From Syntrophaceae bacterium UBA4059 (GTDB lineage: Bacteria; Desulfobacterota; Syntrophia; Syntrophales; Smithellaceae): a stretch of DNA of 9,924 bases. Position numbers and translations under genes: made by a program. The DNA is taken from contig DFZJ01000181.1 of NCBI GenBank assembly GCA_002382045.1, positions 1-9,924 on the forward strand, read 5' to 3'. This document shows, one piece after another, positions 1 to 6,504 of this stretch (within the stretch, counting starts at the first letter, position 1; every line of letters begins with the position of its first letter). The notes beneath the pieces were generated by a model. The model made no database searches. It worked only from the letters and a program-made list of their open reading frames with translations, and had not been told where the DNA came from.

Positions 1-36
1 ATGATGACGATAATGATTGACAAATCCACTTCTTAG
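1..36 (+). other. Possible 3' tail of an upstream gene
   Basis: The window opens with two short open frames that could be the end of a gene starting outside it. Frame 1 reads MMTIMIDKSTS and stops with TAG at 34-36. Frame 3 reads an acidic DDDND and stops with TGA at 18-20. The sequence alone does not decide between them, and neither is long enough to identify a product. A hairpin with a T run at 71-90 fits the end of a transcription unit just upstream of rfaE1. It is also possible that neither frame is coding. Confidence 0.3.
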
Positions 37-70
37 TAATAACATCGCCGAACTTTCTAAACAAAAATAT

Positions 71-90
71 AGCGCATACAGCGCTTTTTT
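71..90 (+). terminator. Weak rho-independent terminator-like hairpin
   Basis: AGCGC (71-75), loop ATACA, GCGCT (81-85), followed at once by five T and then ACTTTTT. The stem is only 5 bp but all its bases pair, and an A run at 63-67 could lengthen it or make it bidirectional. It lies between the putative upstream gene tail and rfaE1, where a terminator would be expected. The short stem keeps confidence moderate. Confidence 0.45.
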
Positions 91-130
91 ACTTTTTAGG
101 GTCATTGTTTTTCGGGAGTTTTACGGATAC

Positions 131-1120
131 GTGAATAAGCATATCACGAAAAAGAAAGCATTGGAAATCATTTCAAATTTTCCGAGTTCCGGTGTTCTGG
201 TGGTCGGAGACGTCATGGTGGATCATTTCATCTGGGGTAAGGTATCACGAATTTCCCCCGAAGCGCCTGTACCGGTGGTCGATGTGCAGAAAGATTCCGT
301 CATGCTGGGTGGTTCCACCAATGTTCTCAACACCATTTATGCCATGGGTGGCAGAGTTTTTATCGCCGGGGTGATCGGGGCTGATGAGATCGGTCGCGGT
401 CTGATCGGGCAATTGAAAGCACGTGATATCGACACCGCCGGCATCGTTGTCGAGCAGGGAAGGCCGACAACGCTGAAGACAAGAATTGTTGCGCACGGAC
501 AGCAGGTTGTTCGATTTGACTCCGAAAGCAGAACGCCTATTTCGAAAACGAGTATCGCCAAAATCCTTAATTATGTGGAGTCCCTGCGCGATAAAATTGG
601 CGCTATTGTGATTTCCGATTACAGCAAAGGTGTTATATCCGGAGCGTTGCTCGACGGCATAAAAAAAATTGCCGCGGATACAAAAATATATTTGTGCATT
701 GATCCGAAGCAAAGTGATTTTTCCATTTATGCGGGCGCCCATGTCATCACGCCCAATCATCATGAGGCGCAGCGCGCCGCCGGTCTGGAGATTGCCAACG
801 GGGATGATCTGCGGAAGCTGGGGGAAACGCTGCTGGCAAAATATGATTTTCAGGCGCTGCTGGTGACACGGGGCGAAGAAGGGATGAGCCTTTTTGAAAG
901 AGGCCGTAAGGTTGGCCACACGCACTTTTCGGCGCAGGCGAAGGAAGTTTATGATGTGACGGGCGCGGGGGACACCGTTATCGGTGTGCTGGCCCTGGCC
1001 CTGGCCGCAAAAGCGAATCTGAAAGAGGCAACATCTCTGGCCAATCATGCCGCGGGTATTGTGGTGGGTAAGGTGGGGACGTCCACGGTTTCACGGGAAG
1101 AATTGATCAGCGTACTATGA
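131..1120 (+). CDS. rfaE1: D-glycero-beta-D-manno-heptose-7-phosphate kinase (kinase-only RfaE1/HldA)
   Basis: This is a cytoplasmic PfkB/ribokinase-family sugar kinase that phosphorylates heptose 7-phosphate at C1 on the way to ADP-heptose for LPS core. Visible signatures are GDVMVDHFIWGKVSRISPE (residues 26-44), typical of the HldE kinase domain, GGSTN (60-64), ITPNHHEAQ, and the catalytic anion-hole motif DVTGAGDT (275-282; D281 is the likely base). At 329 residues it matches the kinase module alone. The nucleotidyltransferase half of bifunctional HldE is absent, so a separate RfaE2/HldC is expected elsewhere. I chose GTG at 131, with GGGAG at 114-118, because the family match begins about 20 residues later. 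An in-frame TTG at 17 would run through the terminator-like hairpin and add 38 residues with no family counterpart. The stop overlaps the next start by ATGA. Confidence 0.93.
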   Translation: MNKHITKKKALEIISNFPSSGVLVVGDVMVDHFIWGKVSRISPEAPVPVVDVQKDSVMLGGSTNVLNTIYAMGGRVFIAGVIGADEIGRGLIGQLKARDIDTAGIVVEQGRPTTLKTRIVAHGQQVVRFDSESRTPISKTSIAKILNYVESLRDKIGAIVISDYSKGVISGALLDGIKKIAADTKIYLCIDPKQSDFSIYAGAHVITPNHHEAQRAAGLEIANGDDLRKLGETLLAKYDFQALLVTRGEEGMSLFERGRKVGHTHFSAQAKEVYDVTGAGDTVIGVLALALAAKANLKEATSLANHAAGIVVGKVGTSTVSREELISVL

Positions 1121-1659
1121 GCAAACCGATGCAGACCCCGCCGGTCAAGCTGGTCTTCAGCGTTTTTGGTCCGGCGACCGGAATCCTAAACGATACCATC
1201 AACAGGTTGTCTGCTCTTTACGGCCAACCTGATTATATAAGCGAACAGATGCCCTTTGATTATACGGATTATTATCATCCGGAAATGGGAGAGAAACTTG
1301 TCCGGCGCTTTCTGTCGATGGAACAGTTAATCCGGCCGGAAACATTGCCGGATATCAAGCTTGCGACAAATGAAATTGAAAACGAAACGGCAATGGATCA
1401 TCACAGGCTTGTGAATATTGATCCCGGTTATCTGTCTCAGGCTCATCTGATTCTGGCTACCGGCAAAGGTTATACGCACAGGCCTTATTTACGCGACGGG
1501 ATTTACGCGGATTTGACGCTGATTTATCAGGGGAAAAAGTTTTGTGCTCTGCCCTGGACCTATCCGGATTATGCGGATGAGAAGCAACTGACGATGCTCA
1601 ACGCTATCCGGTCACGATATTTATTGCAGTTAAGGGTGGCTCGGACCGATATCAAATGA
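1117..1659 (+). CDS. DUF4416 family protein
   Basis: 180 residues; function unknown. It is recognised from the run of DUF4416 hallmarks: PVKLVFSVFGP near the N-terminus, MPFDYTDYYHPEMGEKLVRRF (about residues 45-65), IKLATNEIE, VNIDPGYLSQAHLILATGK (about 100-118), YTHRPYLRDGIYADLTLIY, and PWTYPDYAD near the end. There is no signal peptide or membrane segment, so it is probably cytoplasmic. The start ATG lies inside the rfaE1 stop region (ATGA, 4-nt overlap), which suggests translational coupling and a shared transcript. The family is mostly known to me from Desulfobacterota. The many conserved H, D and Y residues could suit an enzyme, but I do not assign an activity. Confidence 0.87.
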   Translation: MSKPMQTPPVKLVFSVFGPATGILNDTINRLSALYGQPDYISEQMPFDYTDYYHPEMGEKLVRRFLSMEQLIRPETLPDIKLATNEIENETAMDHHRLVNIDPGYLSQAHLILATGKGYTHRPYLRDGIYADLTLIYQGKKFCALPWTYPDYADEKQLTMLNAIRSRYLLQLRVARTDIK

Positions 1660-1685
1660 AATGATTTCGTAAAAAAGGTTTGAAG

Positions 1686-2564
1686 ATGATTAAAAGTATG
1701 ACCGGTTATGGCCGGGTGGAAGCGCTCTGTGGCGGACGGAACATTGTGGTGGAAGCAAAATCCGTGAATCACCGGTTTTTGGAAATCGCTTTGCGGACCC
1801 CCGCTTTGCTTTATCCGCTGGAGATGGAATATAAAAAGAAAATAGGGGAAAGATTCAAACGCGGTCGCATCGATATCTCGATCCGTCTGGAGGGCGAGGG
1901 CGCCGACACGTCCCGGGTGAATTTAAACATGGAAGTGGCTCGCGGCTACTTTGATGTGTTGACCCGGTTGAAAAATGAATTCGATATACAAGAGCCGATC
2001 CATCTTAAAACCCTCATCGGTTTTCGGGATATTTTTACGCCGCCCGCCGAGACGCAGCTGGATGCCGATTTTCTGGATCAGGTGGAAAAAACACTGCAAG
2101 AAGCTTTGTCGATGCTGGTTAACATGAGGCAGGATGAAGGGATTGCTTTGTTCTCGGATATGCAAATGAGGCTGCAATCCATTCAGAAAACGACGGAAAC
2201 CATTCGATTGCGTGCGCCGCAGGTTGTAATGGAGTATCAGAAACGTCTTTCAGACAGAATTAAGGAACTGACGGCGGGATTTGAGATGGACCCTGCCCGT
2301 TTGGCTCAGGAAGTGGCGATCATGGCGGATCGATGTGATATTACGGAAGAGATTGTCCGTATGCAAAGCCATATCAGTCAGTTTGAAGCTTTGCTGCAAA
2401 GCGACGAGGCGGAAGGCAGGAAAATTGATTTCCTTTTGCAGGAAATGAACCGTGAAATTAATACGATCGGTTCGAAAGGCAATGATGCGGAAATTGCCCG
2501 TCAGGTCATTGATGCCAAAAGTGAACTGGGCAAATTACGGGAACAGGCGCAGAATATTGAGTAG
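1686..2564 (+). CDS. yicC: YicC family endoribonuclease
   Basis: 292 residues, the usual length for the family (E. coli YicC is about 287). The N-terminus MIKSMTGYGRVEA is diagnostic and is followed by VEAKSVNHRFLEI (YicC-like N-terminal domain). The C-terminal DUF1732 part shows GRKIDFLLQEMNREINTIGS and ends REQAQNIE. E. coli YicC has been reported to be an endoribonuclease that acts on small RNA. The substrate here is unknown. I chose ATG 1686 over TTG 1680 because the family starts at MI(R/K)SMTGYGR and AAGG at 1675-1678 sits 7 nt upstream. A 26-nt gap follows the DUF4416 gene, and gmk starts 4 nt after the stop. The middle of the protein is rich in charged residues and probably helical. 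Confidence 0.93.
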   Translation: MIKSMTGYGRVEALCGGRNIVVEAKSVNHRFLEIALRTPALLYPLEMEYKKKIGERFKRGRIDISIRLEGEGADTSRVNLNMEVARGYFDVLTRLKNEFDIQEPIHLKTLIGFRDIFTPPAETQLDADFLDQVEKTLQEALSMLVNMRQDEGIALFSDMQMRLQSIQKTTETIRLRAPQVVMEYQKRLSDRIKELTAGFEMDPARLAQEVAIMADRCDITEEIVRMQSHISQFEALLQSDEAEGRKIDFLLQEMNREINTIGSKGNDAEIARQVIDAKSELGKLREQAQNIE

Positions 2565-2568
2565 GAAT

Positions 2569-3192
2569 ATGTCAGATCAGGGACTGGTCATCGTGATGTC
2601 CGCGCCTTCCGGAGCGGGGAAAAGCAGTATTTGCAGAAGGTTGCTTGCTGCCTGTCCGGAAATTGAATTTTCCGTCTCCTATACCTCAAGGACGCCGCGT
2701 CCCAATGAGATCAACGGGAAGGATTATCATTTTATTTCCCGCGAAGATTTTCAGCGACGGATTGGTCAGGATGAATTTGTTGAATGGGTGGAGAACTACG
2801 GAAACTTTTACGGAACATCCGGCAAATCAATGAATGAAGTTTTAAACAGAGGAAAAGATTTACTGCTCGATATTGAGCCACGCGGCGCAAAAGAAATTAA
2901 AAAAAAATTTAAAGACGGTATTTTTGTTTTTGTGCTGCCTCCCTCTTTGGATGAACTCCTGCATCGGCTGGAAAAGCGGGGACATGAGAGTGCGGAAGCG
3001 ATAAAAACACGGTTTGCTCAGGCCGAGGGTGAATTAAAAGAAGTTTTGTGGTATGACTACGCCGTTTTTAATGAAGATCTGGAAACGGCTGCCCGGCAGC
3101 TGATTGCTATTTATCGCGCAGAGAAATGTAGAACAAACCGCTTGCAAAGCAAAATCAATTGTTTTTTTAATGATGTCAATAGAGATGTTTAG
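2569..3192 (+). CDS. gmk: Guanylate kinase
   Basis: 207 residues, the normal length. It converts GMP and ATP to GDP and ADP in the cytosol. The P-loop is APSGAGKS (residues 12-19). The GMP-binding region shows SVSYTSRTPRPNE (35-47), DYHFISREDF (52-61) and YGNFYGTS (77-84). The lid and C-terminal region has RLEKRGHES, an arginine at residue 148, and YDYAVFNEDL. In the segment that usually reads LDIDVQGA this protein has LDIEPRGA (100-107), a deviation noted as a finding. ATG 2569 puts the P-loop at the expected distance; a longer in-frame extension would lie inside yicC. AGGA at 2563-2566 overlaps the yicC stop, so reinitiation or coupling is likely. A run of nine A at 2899-2907 encodes three lysines within the gene. 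Confidence 0.96.
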   Translation: MSDQGLVIVMSAPSGAGKSSICRRLLAACPEIEFSVSYTSRTPRPNEINGKDYHFISREDFQRRIGQDEFVEWVENYGNFYGTSGKSMNEVLNRGKDLLLDIEPRGAKEIKKKFKDGIFVFVLPPSLDELLHRLEKRGHESAEAIKTRFAQAEGELKEVLWYDYAVFNEDLETAARQLIAIYRAEKCRTNRLQSKINCFFNDVNRDV

Positions 3193-3196
3193 GAGG
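3191..3196 (+). promoter_or_regulatory. Strong Shine-Dalgarno of rpoZ
   Basis: AGGAGG begins inside the gmk stop codon and lies 10 nt before the rpoZ ATG. It is the closest match to the anti-SD consensus seen in this window, which fits high translation of a polymerase subunit and supports the start at 3207. Confidence 0.75.
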
Positions 3197-3206
3197 TATT
3201 AGATTC

Positions 3207-3476
3207 ATGGCAAGAATTACAGTAGAAGATTCTTTAAGGGTGGCCGAAACCAGATTCGGTCTGGTGTCGCTGGCTTCCAAGCGGGCACGTCAATTGCTCA
3301 AAGGCGCCAAGCCCTTGATCGAAAGTAAAAATCGGGAAATCGTTCTGGCGCTCCGGGAAATTGCCGCCGGTAAAGTTGTTTACGCCAATCCTGAATTTTT
3401 AAAAGGGTCTCAGGAAGATTTTAAACCCATTCCGGATAATACAGAGTTCATCGGCGATGAAGAATATCTCGAGTAA
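3207..3476 (+). CDS. rpoZ: DNA-directed RNA polymerase omega subunit
   Basis: 89 residues, typical for omega, the small subunit that helps fold and retain beta' in core RNA polymerase. MARITVEDSL at the N-terminus and RFGLVSLASKRARQLLKG (about residues 17-34) are family signatures. They are followed by ESKNREIVLALREIAAGKV and an acidic C-terminal tail, as in other omegas. It lies 14 nt after gmk, a very common neighbour, and its last 20 nt overlap the start of pyrF in another frame. In E. coli omega takes part in one of the ppGpp sites on RNA polymerase; whether that holds here cannot be read from this window. Confidence 0.96.
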   Translation: MARITVEDSLRVAETRFGLVSLASKRARQLLKGAKPLIESKNREIVLALREIAAGKVVYANPEFLKGSQEDFKPIPDNTEFIGDEEYLE

Positions 3477-4215
3477 TCAACCTGCAGACAAACTGATCTT
3501 TGCTCTGGACGCAGCAGGCTATGAGGAGGCTTTATCCTGGATTGAGCTTCTTTCCGGTCATGTCGGCATGTTTAAAGTCGGCAAGGAATTGTTTACATCG
3601 GTCGGACCGAAGATCGTGGAAAGCATCAAGCAAAAAGGCGGAAGGGTTTTCCTGGATCTGAAATTTCATGATATTCCCAATACGGTAGCCCGCGCTGCTG
3701 AAGCCGCTGTCGGATTGAATGTGGATATGTTCAATGTCCATGCGGCGGGTGGCAGCCGGATGATTCGGGAAACGGTTGATGCCGTGGCCGCTTGTGCCGA
3801 AAAAAAAGGTATGGCGAGCCCGATTGTTCTGGCTGTGACGGTTTTGACCAGCTTGAATAACAGCGATCTGGCGGAAATCGGATTTGAGACAACCACAAAT
3901 GATCTGGTGCTGCGTCTGGCGACAATGGCGCAAAAGGCGGGAGCGGCCGGCGTGGTCGCCTCACCCCGGGATATCGTTGCTCTCCGGCGGGATTTAGGCG
4001 AGGATTTTGTTATTGTGACACCCGGTATCCGCAGTGCTGCCGAGCCCGTCAAGGATGATCAAAAAAGAACGCTAAGCGCCTTTGAGGCTATTCAAACCGG
4101 CGCCGATTACATTGTAGTGGGCAGGCCCATCCGCCAGGCCGGGGATCCGCTCGCCGCATGCCGCGGGATTGTAGCGGAGATTGCCGACGGTCTGGCTGCA
4201 AGAAACCGAGCATGA
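3457..4215 (+). CDS. pyrF: Orotidine 5'-phosphate decarboxylase (type 1)
   Basis: 252 residues. It catalyses the last step of UMP synthesis, OMP to UMP and CO2. It is a single TIM barrel with KLIFALD (residues 12-18), the catalytic LDLKFHDIPNTV (66-77; K69 and D72 of the D-x-K-x-x-D set), phosphate-binding TPGIR (188-192) and VVGRPI (220-225). All expected active-site residues are present. The only sensible start is ATG 3457, which places the gene 20 nt inside rpoZ. There is no clear Shine-Dalgarno, so translation is probably coupled to that of rpoZ. The stop overlaps a possible early rlmB start by 4 nt (ATGA at 4212-4215). Confidence 0.97.
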   Translation: MKNISSNQPADKLIFALDAAGYEEALSWIELLSGHVGMFKVGKELFTSVGPKIVESIKQKGGRVFLDLKFHDIPNTVARAAEAAVGLNVDMFNVHAAGGSRMIRETVDAVAACAEKKGMASPIVLAVTVLTSLNNSDLAEIGFETTTNDLVLRLATMAQKAGAAGVVASPRDIVALRRDLGEDFVIVTPGIRSAAEPVKDDQKRTLSAFEAIQTGADYIVVGRPIRQAGDPLAACRGIVAEIADGLAARNRA

Positions 4216-4244
4216 CGATTCCTTTTGCGGAGAGAAAGCAAAAC

Positions 4245-5000
4245 ATGGAGGCTGTTTACGGCATTAATCCCGTTAAAGTTCTTCTTGCCCAAGAGGCTTC
4301 ACCCCTGAAAAAAATTATGATTGCCGATGGCCGGAGTGGTGCATCGGTTAAAGAAATTGTTGACGGCGCCCGTCAAAAGAAAATACCCGTGGAATGGAAA
4401 GAGCGTCAATACCTGGATGAATTGACGGGCAGAACGGATCATCAGGGGATCGTCGGTTTACGCGATTCATTTACCTATGCCGATCTGGATGATTTGCTGA
4501 AAAACCGCAACCCGCATTTATCCCATGATCTTATTTTAATTCTGGACAGCATTCTCGATCCGCAAAATCTGGGGGCGATTATTCGCAGCGCCCATTGTCT
4601 GGGCGCTAACGGTGTGATCATTCCGACAGATCGCGCGGCCTCAGTGACACCTGCCGTCATTAAAGCGTCTGCCGGCAGTGCCTTGCAACTGCCGGTTGCC
4701 CGTGTGACCAATTTATCCCAGACGATTGACTATTTGAAGGATAAGGGTTTCTGGATTTATGGCGCTGATGCCCATGGGGGAAAAAATATCAGGGAACAAA
4801 ATTTTAATGGTCCGGTGGTTTTAGTGCTGGGAAGCGAGGCCAAAGGCCTTCGGCAACTGGTGAAGAAAAAATGTGATTTTTTAGTCACGATTCCGATGGC
4901 GGGAAGCTTTGACTCCTATAATGTTGCTGTGGCCGCGGGGATCATTCAGTATGAAATTTTTCTTCAGCGTAAGGGGTATGAAGTTCAGGATCAGGCGTAA
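4245..5000 (+). CDS. rlmB: 23S rRNA 2'-O-methyltransferase, SpoU/TrmH family (RlmB-like)
   Basis: 251 residues from ATG 4245. It is an S-adenosylmethionine-dependent SPOUT methyltransferase. RlmB methylates the ribose of G2251 in 23S rRNA. The N-terminal substrate-binding domain begins MEAVYGINPVKVLLA, as in RlmB. SPOUT motif 1 is LDSILDPQNLGAIIRSAHCLG (about 100-120, with N108 and R114). Motif 2 is LVLGSEAKGL (193-202) and motif 3 IPMAGSFDSYNVAVAAG (216-232), which form the knotted cofactor site. Motif 3 has SYNV where SLNV is usual. I prefer ATG 4245 (GGAGAG at 4229-4234) to ATG 4212, which overlaps the pyrF stop and would add 11 residues but lacks a clear ribosome site. A TrmH-like tRNA methylase is the main alternative; the N-terminal domain favours RlmB. 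Confidence 0.88.
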   Translation: MEAVYGINPVKVLLAQEASPLKKIMIADGRSGASVKEIVDGARQKKIPVEWKERQYLDELTGRTDHQGIVGLRDSFTYADLDDLLKNRNPHLSHDLILILDSILDPQNLGAIIRSAHCLGANGVIIPTDRAASVTPAVIKASAGSALQLPVARVTNLSQTIDYLKDKGFWIYGADAHGGKNIREQNFNGPVVLVLGSEAKGLRQLVKKKCDFLVTIPMAGSFDSYNVAVAAGIIQYEIFLQRKGYEVQDQA

Positions 5001-5042
5001 AAGAAGCCCGGGAATGAAAATGTTTGTCTCCATTTTAACTTG

Positions 5043-5071
5043 TTGAAACTACATGGAAGATAGTTTATGAT
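5043..5071 (+). promoter_or_regulatory. Sigma-70 type promoter for pilC
   Basis: TTGAAA at 5043-5048, a 17-nt spacer, then TATGAT at 5066-5071; each hexamer matches consensus at 5 of 6 positions. Transcription would start near 5078, giving a leader of about 37 nt before the pilC ATG. It lies in the 114-nt gap after rlmB, the first real gap in the seven-gene run. An imperfect inverted repeat, ATAGTT (5060-5065) and AACTAT (5085-5090), flanks the -10 box and start point and could be an operator. A short AAAATG/CATTTT repeat (5017-5036) lies upstream, without the T run of a terminator. Confidence 0.7.
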
Positions 5072-5114
5072 ACACCCGTAAACGAACTATTTCTTCAAGA
5101 AAGGATTCTCCACC

Positions 5115-6323
5115 ATGCCGGTTTTCCTTTGGGAAGGAACAACGAAAAAGGGCGAAGTGAAAAAAGGCGAGCTGGATGTTGCCGATGAACTGGCCGTCCG
5201 AATGCTTTTAAGAAAGCAGGGATTTAAGTCTGTTGACGTTCGCGCAAAGCCAAAAGATCTGGCGGAATATCTTCCTTTCCTGGCAGGCGGTGTAAAAGAA
5301 AAAGACGTTGTGGTTTTCTGCCGGATTTTTGCCACGATGATCAGCGCCGGTTTGCCGCTCATCCAATGCCTGGATCTGCTGGCCCAACAGGAAGCGAACA
5401 AGACTTTTGCCAAAATTATCCGTTCTGTCAAGGAAGACATTGAAGGCGGCACCAGCCTGACGGATGCAATGAAAAAATACCCGAAGGTATTTGATGATCT
5501 CTTTACCAACTTAATTGCCGCCGGTGAAGCGGGCGGCATTCTGGATCTTGTTTTAGGGCGTCTTTCCGCTTATTTGGAAAAGGCGATGAAATTGAAAGCC
5601 CAGGTCAAAAGCGCCATGACTTATCCGATAGCGGTTCTGGTCATTTCCGCAGGCGTCGTGACCTTGCTTCTGCTCAAAGTCATTCCCGTATTTGAAAAAA
5701 TGTTTTCAAGTATGGGGGGCGAGCTTCCCGGCCCGACGGCGATGGTCGTTGGAATGAGCAAATTTATGCAGAATTACTGGTGGATTATCGGGGGGATCGT
5801 CATGGCGTTTATCGTTGCTCTTAAAACATTTCTTAAAACGGAAAAAGGCCGCTGGATGTTTGACGCGGCGCTGCTGAGGGCGCCCATCATCGGACCGGTG
5901 CTTAAAAAAGTAGCCGTTGCCAAATTTTCACGAACCTTGTCGACGATGATGAGTTCCGGTGTGCCGATTTTGGAAGGTTTGAATATTGTCAGCAAAACAG
6001 CCGGTAATGTGGTGATTGAAGCTGCTTTGCTGAAAACGCGTCAGAGTATCAGCGAGGGACAGTCTATTGCCGAACCGCTGGCCGAATCCGGTATTTTCCC
6101 GCCGATGGTTGTCCAGATGATTGCGGTGGGTGAAGCAACCGGCGCCCTGGATGTCATGCTCAATAAAATAGCGGACTTTTATGATGACGAAGTGGATACG
6201 GCAGTCGCCGGCATGACGGCATTGATCGAACCGGTTATGATGGTTTTTCTGGGAGGTGTTGTCGGGGGTATGATTATTGCCATGTACCTGCCGATCTTTA
6301 AGATGGCGTCTGTTGTCGGCTAA
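5115..6323 (+). CDS. pilC: Type IV pilus inner-membrane platform protein PilC (type II secretion F family)
   Basis: 402 residues, standard for PilC/GspF. It forms the inner-membrane platform through which the PilB and PilT ATPases drive pilus extension and retraction. Two T2SSF domains are visible (about residues 65-195 and 268-395), each with the family hallmarks: ATMISAGLPL then AAGEAGGILD (135-144) in the first, STMMSSGVPILEGL then AVGEATGALD (337-346) in the second. Three hydrophobic segments fit the known topology: about 171-193, 221-239 and 371-395. The N-terminus MPVFLWEGTTKKGEVKKGEL is typical of PilC. The start is supported by AAGGA at 5101-5105. No pilB, pilT or pilin gene lies beside it, so it seems to stand alone with its own promoter. 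A type II secretion GspF is the alternative, less likely from the N-terminus. Confidence 0.92.
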   Translation: MPVFLWEGTTKKGEVKKGELDVADELAVRMLLRKQGFKSVDVRAKPKDLAEYLPFLAGGVKEKDVVVFCRIFATMISAGLPLIQCLDLLAQQEANKTFAKIIRSVKEDIEGGTSLTDAMKKYPKVFDDLFTNLIAAGEAGGILDLVLGRLSAYLEKAMKLKAQVKSAMTYPIAVLVISAGVVTLLLLKVIPVFEKMFSSMGGELPGPTAMVVGMSKFMQNYWWIIGGIVMAFIVALKTFLKTEKGRWMFDAALLRAPIIGPVLKKVAVAKFSRTLSTMMSSGVPILEGLNIVSKTAGNVVIEAALLKTRQSISEGQSIAEPLAESGIFPPMVVQMIAVGEATGALDVMLNKIADFYDDEVDTAVAGMTALIEPVMMVFLGGVVGGMIIAMYLPIFKMASVVG

Positions 6324-6330
6324 AAAAAAA
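6322..6330 (-). terminator. T9 tract directly after tRNA-Pro
   Basis: On the - strand the encoded CCA end of tRNA-Pro is followed at once by nine T. No separate hairpin precedes the tract; the tRNA's own stems would be the only structure upstream. The same bases, read on the + strand, lie within and after the pilC stop codon. The tract is seen directly; its role in termination is inferred. Confidence 0.4.
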
Positions 6331-6407
6331 TGGTCGGGATGGCGCGATTTGAACGCGCGACTCCTGCGTCCCGAACGCAGTGCCCTACCAAGCTGGGCCA
6401 CATCCCG
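6331..6407 (-). tRNA. tRNA-Pro, anticodon CGG
   Basis: A complete 77-nt cloverleaf on the - strand, including an encoded 3' CCA. Parts in order: acceptor CGGGATG pairing with CATCCCG over 7 bp; TG; D arm GCCC-loop-GGGC with GG in the loop; anticodon arm CTGCG-TTCGGGA-CGCAG; variable GAGTC; T arm GCGCG-TTCAAAT-CGCGC; discriminator A. The anticodon CGG (window 6371-6373) reads CCG. The C1:G72 pair and A73 are identity elements expected for bacterial tRNA-Pro. All stems pair perfectly. The gene converges on pilC with 7 nt between the ends. It lies tail-to-tail with pilC and head-to-head with the DUF1178 gene. Confidence 0.97.
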
Positions 6408-6421
6408 ACACGGGTTGGGAC

Positions 6422-6448
6422 GTTATAAAATTTATTGCAAAATGTCCA
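6422..6448 (-). promoter_or_regulatory. Probable promoter of tRNA-Pro
   Basis: Read on the - strand: TGGACA (window 6443-6448) as the -35, then TATAAC (6422-6427) as the -10, with a 15-nt spacer. This is shorter than ideal. Transcription would start around 6415, about 8 nt before the mature tRNA 5' end. A GC-rich stretch (GTCCCAACCCG) follows the -10, as is common at stringently controlled stable-RNA promoters. The -10 is good; the -35 assignment is less sure. Confidence 0.45.
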
Positions 6449-6462
6449 CATGTTTTTAATAA
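6435..6462 (+). promoter_or_regulatory. Possible weak promoter for the DUF1178 gene
   Basis: TTGCAA (6435-6440), a 16-nt spacer and TAATAA (6457-6462) on the + strand, in the 97-nt AT-rich gap between tRNA-Pro and the DUF1178 gene. The -10 is a poor match. It would overlap the divergent tRNA promoter. Some promoter is expected here because the preceding gene on this strand, pilC, ends before the tRNA gene, but this exact choice is uncertain. Confidence 0.25.
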
Positions 6463-6504
6463 ACCTGATATTTAATTATTTTCAGTAAAGAGAGCAGCCG
6501 ATTC

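Noticed and set aside
17..130. N-terminal extension of rfaE1 from TTG 17
   Set aside because: The extension runs through a terminator-like hairpin, has no counterpart in the kinase family, and TTG 17 has no ribosome site; GTG 131 fits better.
245..1048. A 267-codon open frame on the - strand across rfaE1
   Set aside because: It lies antisense to a clear PfkB kinase gene, its translation matches no family I recognise, and it has a shadow-like composition.
5087..5539. A 150-codon - strand frame over the pilC start
   Set aside because: It mirrors the pilC coding sequence and overlaps its promoter; no recognisable domain or ribosome site is seen.
5928..6401. A 157-codon - strand frame covering the pilC end and the tRNA
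   Set aside because: It begins inside the tRNA-Pro gene and runs antisense to pilC. The opening MAQLGRALRSGRRSRAF peptide is the familiar translation of tRNA sequence, a known source of false genes.
6277..6459. A 60-codon + strand frame across the pilC end and tRNA
   Set aside because: Its GWRDLNARLLRPERSALPSWAT stretch is translated tRNA antisense, a common spurious product.
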